A stretch of 64,000 bases of DNA from Gymnodinialimonas sp. 202GB13-11 (GTDB lineage: Bacteria; Pseudomonadota; Alphaproteobacteria; Rhodobacterales; Rhodobacteraceae), in contig NZ_JBFRBH010000001.1 of NCBI RefSeq assembly GCF_040932485.1, positions 2,895,285-2,959,284 of the forward strand. The letters are read 5' to 3'. The notes under the pieces are model-generated. The model was not told the origin of the DNA, ran no database searches, and was given only the letters and a program-made list of their open reading frames with translations. Positions 1 through 8,974 of this stretch are shown here, piece after piece. Numbering within the stretch: position 1 is the stretch's first letter; each line of letters opens with the position of its first letter. Both the position numbers and the translations under genes were made by a program.

Positions 1-1
1 G

Positions 2-169
2 AGCTTTGCCTCATTCGATTATGGCGGCGAGATCGGGGTCTCCAAACGGCTCTTGTGGAATGACGGTGTCTCATCAGGTGAGGTCCGGATCGGAGCCAAC
101 GCCCAATACATCGAGGAGTTTGAGTTCTCGGACGGAACAGTCCACTCGTGGGACGATCTCTTTTCTTGA
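2..169 (+). CDS. C-terminal end of a haemolysin-type (RTX-like) calcium-binding protein, partial
   Basis: The window opens inside an open frame that ends in TGA at 167-169 and gives 55 residues. The last residues read FEFSDGTVHSWDDLFS, which resembles the 'FxDGTxWxxxxL' ending of the haemolysin-type calcium-binding-related domain (HCBP_related) that follows RTX repeats in many roseobacter exoproteins. Such proteins are usually large, calcium-binding and exported by type I secretion. The RTX repeats themselves and the start lie outside the window. The family call rests on one short motif, so it is moderate. Confidence 0.5.
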   Translation, partial: SFASFDYGGEIGVSKRLLWNDGVSSGEVRIGANAQYIEEFEFSDGTVHSWDDLFS

Positions 170-307
170 ATTGTGATGGCGGCTGAAAACGAAGCTCGTG
201 TTGCTCGACCTAACCTCTATGCATTCAGTATCCGTTGGCAGGATATCTTGACCTGAGGCCCGATTGCCCTCCAGCTAGTGAGAGAGACAATCTATTGATT
301 TCTGGCC
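170..307. other. Short intergenic stretch between RTX-like end and IS remnant
   Basis: No open frame, tRNA or clear terminator was seen here. It probably includes the outer flank of the decayed insertion element that follows, but I could not identify a terminal inverted repeat with confidence. Confidence 0.3.
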
Positions 308-602
308 TTATGCGGCTCTAGTCCCGAGGCTCGATTTCATTGCGAACTCCTGCGGCGTGAGAATGCCCAAGGATGAGGGGGGCTGTTGCAGTTGTAATCC
401 TCCTTGCAGGCCGTGATCTTCTAGCGGGCTCCTTCAGCCGGTGGGCATCCGATATCTCGAGCTCACCAAACTTCGCTTTCCATTTTTAGCATGTCGCCAA
501 GCTGATCCGGTGCTACCCGCGCACATCAGCCGTCGCCAAACCGCATTCCTGTTGCTTGAGGATCTCGAAGATCTGCGCATCGCACAGTCGTGATCTCTCC
601 AT
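308..602 (-). pseudogene. Decayed IS3-family transposase (orfA start joined to orfB end)
   Basis: Read on the minus strand from ATG at 602-600, the frame begins MERSRLCDAQIFEILKQQEC, the usual opening of IS3-family OrfA (helix-turn-helix). After a stop or frameshift near 493-510 the OrfA-like KWKAKFGELEISDAHRLKE follows. Then, in another frame, comes DYNCNSPP and SSLGILTPQEFA, which matches the usual DYNxxRPHSSLGxLTPxEFA end of the OrfB integrase, followed by TAA at 308-310. The whole DDE core is absent, so an internal deletion fused the two ends. It cannot encode a working transposase. Its place beside the polysaccharide cluster suggests past rearrangement. Confidence 0.7.
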
Positions 603-807
603 CTTGTTCGGCTCCTAAGTTCGGACGGATCCTGCCCATATTCTGTAGAACCCTACATTTCCTGACTAGCAAATTACGGCTATTTTTTTGCGATCAGAGA
701 GATATGCGTTTTTCAAAACGGACTCTTGTGATTTGCAAATTCTGAAGTCGGATAGGAGAAATCGGCTCGTCCTCAAGATGGTTTGTACATTTTTGTTCCG
801 CGCAACC
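603..807. other. Intergenic region, no gene seen
   Basis: Contains the likely outer end of the IS remnant, including the small inverted repeat TGTAG-AACC-CTACA near 642-655, and AT-rich sequence downstream of the flippase gene. No credible open frame or clear terminator was recognised. Confidence 0.3.
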
Positions 808-2115
808 TCAAAGCGCGTCTTTTAGACGAGACCAAATGCTGTAGCTCAACGCAGCCACCATGCTTAAGCGAGCGATGGCACATGCTATAATGTATCCCCA
901 AAGCGGCATTCCGCAAAGAGCCGCGAAGCCCAAAATTCCAGCTGTTACAATGAGGTAACCTCCAGCCACTCTTAAGATCGCGATCTCCTTGTTCCATGCG
1001 ATAAGAACCCAAGTGAGGTGCTTGTATCCAGAGCACACAGCTAGAGAGACTGCTGACATCAAGAGAAGCGGGGTCAGTGCATATTCGCTCTCAAATCTTG
1101 AAAGTGGACCACCTAGGACGAGCACGGCGGCGATAAAGCCACTCACTCCAATGACCAACCCAACAAGCACCACCCACTTCATCGCATATATCGCGATGGC
1201 TTTACGCACCACTCCGGTGCTGTTCATGCGTAGAACTTGCGGCCCCACGCGCTGATCGATGATACCTGACAAGGTAAGTGCCGCCATATTAAACAAGACT
1301 AGAAGGCCGTATGTTCCGGCGGCCTCCGCACCGAAAATCTCACTTACAAAGTATCTGTCCAAGAAAATCGGCGCTGCAAAAAGCAGATTAGCTGCAAACA
1401 AATATCGCCCTGAACTTTCGCCCATAAGGGTGTTTGCTGCCGCCGTCGCAGCATGGGAGTTCTGGTTTTCAGGCTGTTCTTCCGCCCTTGGGGTCGAAAC
1501 GTCCAACCCCTTGAGCATCATCCGTCTACGGAATTCAACATAACCCATGAAAAAAAGCCCGCCAACCACCTCTCCGATGATGGCGCCGGGCCAAGACAAC
1601 AGATACGCACCTGCTATAGCGGCTATCAATGCTATCGATGTCCGAAGCATCGTCGCCTTTGCGAGCGGGCCCAAGTCAACCGAAGCTCGTAAAAACGAAG
1701 CACCAGCTGAGGCCGCGACGGCGGACCACGCAAATCCTCCAACTGCAATTATCAAAAGTGCCGCATCAGCGAACCCGATACTGACTGCGAAGCCAGTTCC
1801 AAAAACCGTGGGCACGACCACTCGGAGTGCCATTTTCGCGTCGAGCTTTCGACTTTCGCGAACCGTCGCAGAGTATTCTCCTTCAGCCCACTGCAACACG
1901 AAGCGTTTCCAAGATGTCTCAATGGCGCCAAATGACACCAAAAGTCCCGCAAAGGCGCCTAACCCAATAGCGACTGCATAATTGCCGAAAGCCACAGGTG
2001 GCAGGACCCAAGCGACGGCAAACCCACGCACCAAAGTCAAGCTAGATGCGGTCAACATCAGAGCCAAAAAGTACTTCCGAGAAAATGCTGCAAACATAGC
2101 GGAATTATAAGCCAA
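808..2115 (-). CDS. Polysaccharide flippase-like membrane protein (Wzx/MOP superfamily)
   Basis: A 435-residue polytopic membrane protein with about a dozen hydrophobic segments spread over the chain, a size and spacing typical of the oligosaccharide/polysaccharide flippases of the MOP superfamily (Wzx). A polar insert lies near residues 205-230. Such proteins move undecaprenyl-linked repeat units from the inner to the outer face of the cytoplasmic membrane. It is the last gene of the minus-strand run, 20 bp after the capsule-type gene and near the Wzy-like gene, which fits a Wzx/Wzy-dependent pathway. The substrate cannot be read from the sequence. Confidence 0.75.
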   Translation of the reverse strand: MAYNSAMFAAFSRKYFLALMLTASSLTLVRGFAVAWVLPPVAFGNYAVAIGLGAFAGLLVSFGAIETSWKRFVLQWAEGEYSATVRESRKLDAKMALRVVVPTVFGTGFAVSIGFADAALLIIAVGGFAWSAVAASAGASFLRASVDLGPLAKATMLRTSIALIAAIAGAYLLSWPGAIIGEVVGGLFFMGYVEFRRRMMLKGLDVSTPRAEEQPENQNSHAATAAANTLMGESSGRYLFAANLLFAAPIFLDRYFVSEIFGAEAAGTYGLLVLFNMAALTLSGIIDQRVGPQVLRMNSTGVVRKAIAIYAMKWVVLVGLVIGVSGFIAAVLVLGGPLSRFESEYALTPLLLMSAVSLAVCSGYKHLTWVLIAWNKEIAILRVAGGYLIVTAGILGFAALCGMPLWGYIIACAIARLSMVAALSYSIWSRLKDAL

Positions 2116-2135
2116 TCAAAGGCGGACGACACGAA

Positions 2136-3533
2136 TCAGAGAGGTTCGGGAGGCATACCACCTGCTTCAGCCTTCGCGCCCGCTGACACCTGCAAAACAT
2201 GTACGAGGTCGTCCTTGTTCATAATTGGCCAGCGGGTTCCACCCCCTGCTTGCCGCATCGTACTTGCCAAGCACGCGCGCACAAAAGCCTTACGCGCATC
2301 CAAATCCATCGGCTCGAAGTCCGCTAGAGCCTGCTGGACTTGCAAAGGCAGACGGTCGATCCGGTCCAAATCTACAAATGTCGCGCCGGAGGCGCCAAAC
2401 CAGTAAGTGCTGGATGCAAAACTAAGGACGGGCTTGCCACGAACTGTGGCTTCCACGCCTGCACTTCCAGCGCCCAAAAGGACGATATCAGAGGCGTCAA
2501 GCACCGCATTGCTTTTTTCCAACGGCGGCACGCTTATGACGCTTGGGATCGCTTTAAGCTCATTGAGGAAGGCTGGATCTCTACCTCCCATCATATGCGG
2601 GTGCTCTTTCACCAAGATCAATGCGTGACCAGACAGGCACTTGGCCATCTTGATCGTCATCGCCTCGTACTCAAGCATCTTGCGATTTTGCACCCAGTAG
2701 TTCGTCGACGCTTCCGGGTAGAACGCAAGCGGCATGTAAACGATAGGCCAATGGGACGCGCCCAAAATGGTGCGGGTCTCCGTCAGCTCTGCCCGCCAAT
2801 CGTCACTGTAGTGGCTTGCACGCGGGTACCAGGTGGGGTGCATCACCTGTCCCAGATAGGGTGTGATCTGATAGTGCATGTTAAGCGGGTCACGCCGAAC
2901 CGCCCCCAACACCTTAAACCAGACCCGCTTGGCCATGTAACGCGCAACCTTACGCAAATGCGTGACGAGCGAAAGGTTCAGCTTGATGTTGTAATCCATG
3001 CGGAAGTCTTGCGGCTGCAGACGCGCAAGTGCGGCAGATACATCATCTTCCTCAGGCTCGCGGATAGCTATTGGCAGGCCATGCTCGTTCTGCACAACAA
3101 GAACGTTTCCAGAAAAGAACGATCCGCAATAGGCAACAAACGGAAGCTTCCTGTTCCGCGTGAGGTGGCTCAGCGTGGCAAGCCCGTATTCATCGACGAG
3201 ATGACAAAAGACGACGTCGGGCTGCATTTGATCGAGAGCCGCTCCCAAAGCCAACGCGATTGCGTGAATCCGCCGAAGCGCCTCGTCACGGTCAAGATTG
3301 CGCATGAGCCGACAGCGTTGGCGAATGTCTTCGACCTGTCCGTCATCAAGGGCATCACAGCGCGCATGCGCGGCGTAGGCTGCATAGAATGCATCGCAAG
3401 TATCTTGCGCATCCGTACCCCGCCCATCGGTCAGAAATGAAACCGCGAAATGATCTTGGGTACCCGCAAACATCGTTTGGAAATCGGGTACAAGATACGG
3501 CCGACAGAACGCCAAGACGCGTGTTTTGGACAT
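2136..3533 (-). CDS. Capsule-polysaccharide-type glycosyltransferase-like protein
   Basis: A soluble protein of about 465 residues. The C-terminal half holds a GT-B-like pattern: LVKEHPHMMGGRD, then ISVPPLEKSNAVLDASDIVLLGAGSAGVEA and RGKPVLSF, as in capsule biosynthesis (Capsule_synth) and UDP-sugar epimerase-like folds. I chose ATG at 3533-3531 (MSKTRVLAFCRPY), 14 bp after the stop of the upstream gene; an earlier in-frame ATG would overlap that gene. It probably transfers or processes sugars for the same polysaccharide. The exact donor and acceptor are not deducible. Confidence 0.6.
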   Translation of the reverse strand: MSKTRVLAFCRPYLVPDFQTMFAGTQDHFAVSFLTDGRGTDAQDTCDAFYAAYAAHARCDALDDGQVEDIRQRCRLMRNLDRDEALRRIHAIALALGAALDQMQPDVVFCHLVDEYGLATLSHLTRNRKLPFVAYCGSFFSGNVLVVQNEHGLPIAIREPEEDDVSAALARLQPQDFRMDYNIKLNLSLVTHLRKVARYMAKRVWFKVLGAVRRDPLNMHYQITPYLGQVMHPTWYPRASHYSDDWRAELTETRTILGASHWPIVYMPLAFYPEASTNYWVQNRKMLEYEAMTIKMAKCLSGHALILVKEHPHMMGGRDPAFLNELKAIPSVISVPPLEKSNAVLDASDIVLLGAGSAGVEATVRGKPVLSFASSTYWFGASGATFVDLDRIDRLPLQVQQALADFEPMDLDARKAFVRACLASTMRQAGGGTRWPIMNKDDLVHVLQVSAGAKAEAGGMPPEPL

Positions 3534-3547
3534 GCTCAGTGGTTTGG

Positions 3548-4882
3548 TCACCGTCTGATCCTGACGCGTGACAGCAGACCGATCATGGCAATCAAAGCGC
3601 ATGCGACCCAAGAGTTTGGCGTCATAGACAGAACGGGTGAAAAAACTGCTACCGTTGCAATCATCGGCGCGCTGAGTGAAAGAGCGCTTAGTTTGCCACT
3701 CTGAAGGCGCCGCAATCCAAGCGCGCCAAAATATCCCATGGCACCTGCAAAAACCAGCGCGCCGCCTTTGCCAAAGTCTACAATGCTTGCACCAATCAAT
3801 GTCGGGTAAGTGCCTGGATTAATGAGCTCTTCGCTGTTGCTGTACGAGACATTCAGTCCGAAGACCCGATCAAGAATTTGACCTGCGATGGAGAATTGGT
3901 GCATGCCCCAAGCTTGGTTCAATTGCGTATCACCCATGATGACGCTGAGCTGATAAATGCCCTGGGTTACGTACAGCCACAGCATCGCAAGCGCAAAGTA
4001 GAGCGAGCCAAAGGCCCGAGAAAACCGTTCATCGACCAACGTTGGAACCAGCACATCATGATGGGAGGTTTGCCAGGAATAGGCCGTCGCCAACTGGACT
4101 CCAAGCTGTTCCGGGCGGTTAACGAAGATGATCAGTAGGAAGGCCAAAAGACCGGCCATCAGCAAAAGTCGTTTGAAGAAACGGCTAAGCCTCAAGCGAT
4201 CAGGTTGCGCGCCCCTTGCGATGATACACATCGTAAACAGGCAGACCCAGAAATTGCGCCCCCCCTCAAACGTGAGCTGTTGCCAGAACACGACGAGCGT
4301 TGCTGCGATCAACAGAGCACGCGTTTGCGGTCTGGTAGACGCCCAAGATAAGCAGGCCAGCACCCAAGCCACTTGCAGGGCGGGAACCATTAGTCGACCA
4401 AGCCCACCGATAATCGAAACGCTGCTATTCTCGCTGGCGCGGTTTACTTCAAGGATACGTACAGTTGAAACGTTCGACGAAAAACCATAGTCGCGTACAA
4501 TCGCAAATTCGTAGATCAACATAATCGATCCAAGCAATGCCATCAAAGACATACGCTTGACCCATCGTTGTTGCCACGCAGGTTCCAGAGTCAAACGCTG
4601 AGTTCCGTTTGGCATTGGATGAACACTACGCGCAATGATTGCGGCGAAGCTGAATACGCAAAGCCAGGCAAAAATCATCAGCCAAACGGTAGGATCGACA
4701 TCGCCCCAAGTTCCAAACAAGGTCAGTTGCCGGACCAATATCACTGTGATCCAAGCGCACCAAACGATGCGCAGCATGAGATGATCCAGATGCCTCCGTG
4801 ACGGAGGACCAATGGATTGCACTGTAGGGGCTACTTTCGCGCGCGGCACATGGTGTGGCCCGTAAGGCGTCTGATCTGTCAC
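3548..4882 (-). CDS. O-antigen/polysaccharide polymerase-like membrane protein (Wzy-like)
   Basis: A 444-residue protein with about ten to twelve hydrophobic segments and a large periplasm-sized loop (roughly residues 240-330), the usual plan of Wzy-type repeat-unit polymerases. The stretch EGGRNFW after a membrane segment resembles the conserved region of the oligosaccharide repeat-unit polymerase family. Wzy proteins are poorly conserved, so topology and context carry most of the weight. Its start codon overlaps the stop of the sugar transferase gene by 4 bp, and it sits between that gene and the capsule-type gene. The alternative is another integral glycosyltransferase or ligase (WaaL type). 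Confidence 0.65.
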   Translation of the reverse strand: MTDQTPYGPHHVPRAKVAPTVQSIGPPSRRHLDHLMLRIVWCAWITVILVRQLTLFGTWGDVDPTVWLMIFAWLCVFSFAAIIARSVHPMPNGTQRLTLEPAWQQRWVKRMSLMALLGSIMLIYEFAIVRDYGFSSNVSTVRILEVNRASENSSVSIIGGLGRLMVPALQVAWVLACLSWASTRPQTRALLIAATLVVFWQQLTFEGGRNFWVCLFTMCIIARGAQPDRLRLSRFFKRLLLMAGLLAFLLIIFVNRPEQLGVQLATAYSWQTSHHDVLVPTLVDERFSRAFGSLYFALAMLWLYVTQGIYQLSVIMGDTQLNQAWGMHQFSIAGQILDRVFGLNVSYSNSEELINPGTYPTLIGASIVDFGKGGALVFAGAMGYFGALGLRRLQSGKLSALSLSAPMIATVAVFSPVLSMTPNSWVACALIAMIGLLSRVRIRR

Positions 4883-5523
4883 CGCCGGCCCCTTCTTGCG
4901 TCAGCCGCCCGCCGCCGCCCGCCAGCAACCCTTACCAGTGTTTGCCACAACAAAACCACGTCGTAACAAAGGTTAGCGTTAGCCTGATAAATCAGATCCA
5001 GGCGCGCTTTTCTCGGGATAAAACGGCGTGTGTATATCTCTTCAATCTCTTCCGCAGACTGGGCCTTCGCAAGTGCGTCCCCTTCCTGGCGGTGGATCAC
5101 CAAAGACGCCAAACCCGTCACGCCAGGCTTAGACCGTAAAACATCGGCATATAACTCGCGATACATTTCAGTATAGCGGCGCAGCGGCGGGCGGGGGCCC
5201 ACAAAACTCATGTCGCCCCGCAGAATATTCCAAAGCTGCGGGATTTCATCGAGCCTGTACCGCCGCAGCTTGCGGCCCAACGGAGTTATTCGGTGGTTTT
5301 TTGCGCCGCCCGATACGCCGGAATTCACCTCACCCGGGCGGGGCGGGCGCATGGTGCGCAGTTTGATCAATGAAAACGGCGTGTCCAAGTCTCGCATCCG
5401 TTCAGACACGTAAAACACAGGCAGGTCGCGCTTAAGCACCATAACCAAAAACAGCCCCAACATGACAGGCGACAAAAGCACCATCAAAACCAAGGAGAGT
5501 CCTATGTCAAAGATGCGTTTCAG
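4879..5523 (-). CDS. Bacterial sugar transferase (undecaprenyl-phosphate sugar phosphotransferase)
   Basis: Belongs to the bacterial sugar transferase family that starts lipid-linked repeat units. One N-terminal membrane segment (IGLSLVLMVLLSPVMLGLFLV) is followed by the family signatures FSLIKLRTM, RRYRLDEIPQLWNILRGDMSFVGPRP and PGVTGLASL. The family normally begins KRIFDI directly. In this frame the codon before KRIFDI is CTG (5523-5521), with GAGGAG about ten bases upstream, and no ATG, GTG or TTG in frame is suitably placed; longer starts run back into the epimerase gene and encode low-complexity arginine-rich sequence. I therefore place a CTG start, giving 214 residues. The protein is of the short PglC-like type without the extra N-terminal membrane region. 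Confidence 0.8.
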   Translation of the reverse strand: MKRIFDIGLSLVLMVLLSPVMLGLFLVMVLKRDLPVFYVSERMRDLDTPFSLIKLRTMRPPRPGEVNSGVSGGAKNHRITPLGRKLRRYRLDEIPQLWNILRGDMSFVGPRPPLRRYTEMYRELYADVLRSKPGVTGLASLVIHRQEGDALAKAQSAEEIEEIYTRRFIPRKARLDLIYQANANLCYDVVLLWQTLVRVAGGRRRAADARRGRR

Positions 5524-5530
5524 GATGGGT

Positions 5531-6439
5531 TCACTCCTCGTTTTCGGGCTGCACGCGACACAAGATGGCCCGCGCCTCCTGCGCGATGGAGGCCGCGTCG
5601 GCGCGGGGCGGGGCGAGGTGCAATGCCTCCAGCCGCGCCGTATCCAAAACCACTCGGCGCAGAGCGGCTTTCGGCGCAGGGCGGAATGTCCAAGGTATAG
5701 GCGCGCCATCGGGACCGAAGGAATTCAGAAGAGCATCCATTTGTACTGCGCCAGGTGCTGCGATGTTGAGAAGGAATGGCAAATCTTCAGGCGTCGTACA
5801 TAGCGCAAGCAAAACCGCCGCTAGCGCATTTGGCCCGATGTAGGAACGTTCAGGCCCCCGCCCATCTGCAAAACAGTCCAGTGTTAACGGAGCCGTTTCA
5901 GTCGCGTTGGCCGCATTTTGCAACAACATGTCAGCGCCTGCGACGGTCGCAATCCGAAGGCAGGTTGTGGCCGGAGATTGCGGCCCCAACTGCGCGACCT
6001 GCGCGGCGACCGCACGTTCCATAGCCAGTTTAGAGTAGCCATAGTCGGTTTCGGGATGGCAATCGGTTGTCTCAGCAATCAGAGCATTTGGATCTGCTTG
6101 GCGACCATAAACTGCCGCGGACGAGGCTAGAAGCACCCGCTCTACCCCGGCCCGTGCCGCGCTCTCGTGTAGGACAAGAGAAAGGTCAACATTGGCCTGC
6201 ATCATTTCGGCTTTTTCAAAGACCTCCCCACGGGTAGGCGTCGCTCCCGCAAGCACAAGTACCGTGTCGACATCATGCAACCAGTCCAGATCGACAGCCT
6301 CATCAGGGGACCATTGTCGCCAATCCGAACCGGGTGGAGGCATCCGGCTGACCCACGTCATCTTGACCTCATCCGGACAAGGGACCGAGCGCATCATTTG
6401 CCCAATTCGACCCGATGCACCAAAGACTGCGATCCGCAT
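5531..6439 (-). CDS. NAD-dependent epimerase/dehydratase family protein
   Basis: A 302-residue short-chain (extended) Rossmann protein. The N-terminal cofactor motif is GASGRIG (residues 8-14), the substrate-serine region is LLASSAAVYG, and the catalytic pair is YGYSKLAME (YxxxK). It most likely epimerises, dehydrates or reduces a nucleotide sugar. It lies 4 bp after pseC and just before the sugar transferase, so it may provide the first sugar of the repeat unit. The specific reaction cannot be assigned from sequence alone. Confidence 0.75.
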   Translation of the reverse strand: MRIAVFGASGRIGQMMRSVPCPDEVKMTWVSRMPPPGSDWRQWSPDEAVDLDWLHDVDTVLVLAGATPTRGEVFEKAEMMQANVDLSLVLHESAARAGVERVLLASSAAVYGRQADPNALIAETTDCHPETDYGYSKLAMERAVAAQVAQLGPQSPATTCLRIATVAGADMLLQNAANATETAPLTLDCFADGRGPERSYIGPNALAAVLLALCTTPEDLPFLLNIAAPGAVQMDALLNSFGPDGAPIPWTFRPAPKAALRRVVLDTARLEALHLAPPRADAASIAQEARAILCRVQPENEE

Positions 6440-6443
6440 ATGG

Positions 6444-7610
6444 TTACGCCTTCAAGGCCAAGGTAAGGGCGGCGACGACGGTATCTTGATCCTCCTCCGT
6501 CAGCGCCGGGAACATCGGCAAGCTAAGGGCCTCTGCATAATAAGCCTCAGCCGCAGGGTATTGCCCGTGCTCAAATCCAAACTGCTTGAAGTCAGGTTGA
6601 ATATGAATCGGTATATAGTGGACTTGCACGCCGATCCCTGCCGCACGCAATCGGCGAAACACCACGGCGCGTGGTGGAGCGCCACGAGTCTGATCGACGC
6701 GCACAGGATACAGATGCAACCCTGAGCGGCCCTGATCTGTAGGAACCGGGACGGGCAACTTAATGGGTAGATCAGGAAGCAAAGTGTCATAGCGGGCGGC
6801 TATCTTGTGGCGCGCTTCAATGAACGTTTCAATGCGGCCAAACTGACTAAGCCCCAGCGCCGCTTGCAGATCGGTCATCCGGTAATTGTAGCCCAACTCG
6901 ACCTGCTCGTAGTACCACGGGCCGTGCGGCGACTCGTGCATCTCTCCCTCGTCGCGGGTGATGCCATGACTGCGCAACCGTTCCATGCGACTGGCCAGCT
7001 CGGGATCTTCCGTCATTGCCATGCCGCCCTCTGCGGAGGTCACGATCTTCACAGGGTGAAAGCTAAACACGGTGATATCGCTGAATTCGCAGCACCCGAT
7101 GGGGTTGCCGTAATACCGTCCTCCAATCGCATGGGAGGCATCCTCGATCACGCTGAAGCCGTATTCGTTGGCTAAGTCTGCAATCGCCGCCATGTCGCAA
7201 GAGCGCCCTGCGAGGTGCACGGGAATGACGACCTTGGGCAATCGTCCAGAAGCTTTTGCTGCGGCAAGCTTGTCGGCAAGAAGTGCCGCGGACATATTCG
7301 AATTCGCGGGATCAATATCAACAAAATCGACATCTGCGCCGCAATACCGCGCACAGTTTGCTGAGGCCACGAAACTGATAGGCGATGTCCAGACCAAATC
7401 GCCGGGACCGACATCAAGCGCCATACACGCAACATGCAGCGCACTGGTCGCACTGTTCATCGCCACACCGTGTGCTACGCCGCAATAGGCCGCCACGGCT
7501 TGTTCAAACTCAGGAACCCGCGGGCCTTGGGTCAAAAAGTCAGATCGCAAGACTTCGGAGACCGCCGCAACATCATCATCCGAGATACTTTGACGCCCGT
7601 AAGGTATCAT
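6444..7610 (-). CDS. pseC: UDP-4-amino-4,6-dideoxy-N-acetyl-beta-L-altrosamine transaminase
   Basis: PLP-dependent DegT/DnrJ/EryC1/StrS aminotransferase of about 388 residues; opens MIPYGRQSISDDDVAAV and carries TSPISFVASANCA, HLAGRSCDMAAI, VIEDASHAIG and the PLP lysine in FSFHPVKIVTSAEGG, all close to PseC. It puts the 4-amino group on the 4-keto sugar made by PseB, step two of pseudaminic acid synthesis. I start it at ATG 7610-7608, which has AAGGAAG upstream and lies 22 bp after the pseB stop; an upstream ATG would overlap pseB. The gene pair pseB-pseC is the usual arrangement. Confidence 0.92.
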   Translation of the reverse strand: MIPYGRQSISDDDVAAVSEVLRSDFLTQGPRVPEFEQAVAAYCGVAHGVAMNSATSALHVACMALDVGPGDLVWTSPISFVASANCARYCGADVDFVDIDPANSNMSAALLADKLAAAKASGRLPKVVIPVHLAGRSCDMAAIADLANEYGFSVIEDASHAIGGRYYGNPIGCCEFSDITVFSFHPVKIVTSAEGGMAMTEDPELASRMERLRSHGITRDEGEMHESPHGPWYYEQVELGYNYRMTDLQAALGLSQFGRIETFIEARHKIAARYDTLLPDLPIKLPVPVPTDQGRSGLHLYPVRVDQTRGAPPRAVVFRRLRAAGIGVQVHYIPIHIQPDFKQFGFEHGQYPAAEAYYAEALSLPMFPALTEEDQDTVVAALTLALKA

Positions 7611-7632
7611 GACCTTATCTTCCTTGCAGATA

Positions 7633-8661
7633 TCATGCCTGAAACTTGGCTGCGTCGTGTTCTGCAATCAAGGTCCGCAACTGCTCAACCGACAGAAACT
7701 CCGGGTTAGAACCGCTTTCGTAGTTGAAGCCCGCAGGAACCGGGGTTCCACCTGTCCTCTCGCAATAGGAATCGCGTTTCTGACCATCGCCCAGGATAAC
7801 GTAGTAGTCGCCGATATCCACTGTGTTGCAGCTGTCGGAGGCTGTGATCATCTCTTCGTGGATCTTCTCGCCAGGACGAATGCCAACAACGGGTTTTTGA
7901 CACTCTGCACAGACCGCCTCGGCAAAATCCGTGATCCTGTAAGACGGAATTTTCGGTACCAGAATTTCGCCGCCTTCTGCGTTTTCCAACGCCCAAAGCA
8001 CCATATCAACGCCCTCGGCGAGGCTTATGTTGAAGCGCGTCATTTCGGGATCTGTGATGGGCAAGGACCCGGTGGACTTACGGTCCTGGAAGAATGGCAG
8101 CACGGACCCGCGCGAGCCCATAACATTGCCATAGCGCACGACAGAGAAACGCAGATCACGATCACCACGAATATTGTTGGCAGCCACAAACAGTTTGTCT
8201 GAACAAAGCTTGGTGGCACCGTAAAGGTTAATGGGCGCCGCTGCTTTATCGGTGGACAAGGCGACAACCCGCTGCACGCCTGTATCAAGGCAGGCGTCGA
8301 TAATGTTCTGTGCGCCCAGGATATTGGTCCGGATGAATTCAAACGGATTGTACTCTGCCGCGACCACCTGCTTTAGTGCGGCGGCATGAACGACGACATC
8401 AATCCCCTCAAACGCACGCCGCAAACGGTCTACATCCCGGATATCGCCCAGAAAGAACCTCAAATTCGCATAATTGGCAGCCGGAAATTCCTGCTGCATC
8501 TCAAACTGTTTCAGCTCATCGCGCGACAAAATAACAAGCCTGCGAACATTGTAGTCGTGCAGAATGCGACGAACGAATGCTTTGCCAAATGAGCCGGTGC
8601 CCCCTGTCACAAGGATAGACTTGTTCTCAAGGAAGGACGCAACTGTCGTTGATTGGTTCAT
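7633..8661 (-). CDS. pseB: UDP-N-acetylglucosamine 4,6-dehydratase (inverting)
   Basis: A 342-residue extended short-chain dehydrogenase. It shows TGGTGSFGKAF (residues 19-29), RDELKQFEMQQ, DIRDVDRL, HAAALKQV, YGATKLCSDKLF (YxxxK) and RYGNVMGSRGSVLPFF, all typical of PseB/FlaA1. PseB removes water from UDP-GlcNAc and inverts C5, the committed step to pseudaminic acid. The gene is the first of a second minus-strand run (pseB-pseC-epimerase-sugar transferase-polymerase-capsule gene-flippase), with 313 bp of non-coding DNA upstream that likely holds its promoter. Confidence 0.93.
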   Translation of the reverse strand: MNQSTTVASFLENKSILVTGGTGSFGKAFVRRILHDYNVRRLVILSRDELKQFEMQQEFPAANYANLRFFLGDIRDVDRLRRAFEGIDVVVHAAALKQVVAAEYNPFEFIRTNILGAQNIIDACLDTGVQRVVALSTDKAAAPINLYGATKLCSDKLFVAANNIRGDRDLRFSVVRYGNVMGSRGSVLPFFQDRKSTGSLPITDPEMTRFNISLAEGVDMVLWALENAEGGEILVPKIPSYRITDFAEAVCAECQKPVVGIRPGEKIHEEMITASDSCNTVDIGDYYVILGDGQKRDSYCERTGGTPVPAGFNYESGSNPEFLSVEQLRTLIAEHDAAKFQA

Positions 8662-8974
8662 GAATGATTCCGGTAAGCTGAGAGGGCGCAGGCTACGCTC
8701 GGATGAAGTGTGACACCCTGATTAGGCGATTGGAATGCGGTCACTTTGGGAGGGGATATGGGCGGCTATTCGCTAGTTGTCCTCAAGTTGCGGTCTGATA
8801 CATGCCCACACCGTTGCTTTCCAGCGAAAATACAAACGCTAGGAGCGGATCAAAACGCGCATGCGGTTCGGGGAAAATGGTTTTTCTCGTAAGGTACGAG
8901 CCTTTTGGAGGAGGTGGCAGATTGGCGGCTACTCAAAATGACGAGTTTTGGAAAGGCCGCAGAGCGGCGTTGAC
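8662..8974. other. Intergenic region between the acyltransferase gene and pseB
   Basis: 313 bp with no credible gene. It should hold the promoter of the pseB run and the end of the pseI-acyltransferase transcript. A small hairpin (CTCGT-AAGGT-ACGAG) lies near 8887-8901 but without a good U-tract in the minus direction, so I do not call a terminator. Confidence 0.4.

Noticed and set aside
2340-3440. Plus-strand open frame of 366 codons
   Set aside because: Antisense to the capsule-type gene, with no family feature.
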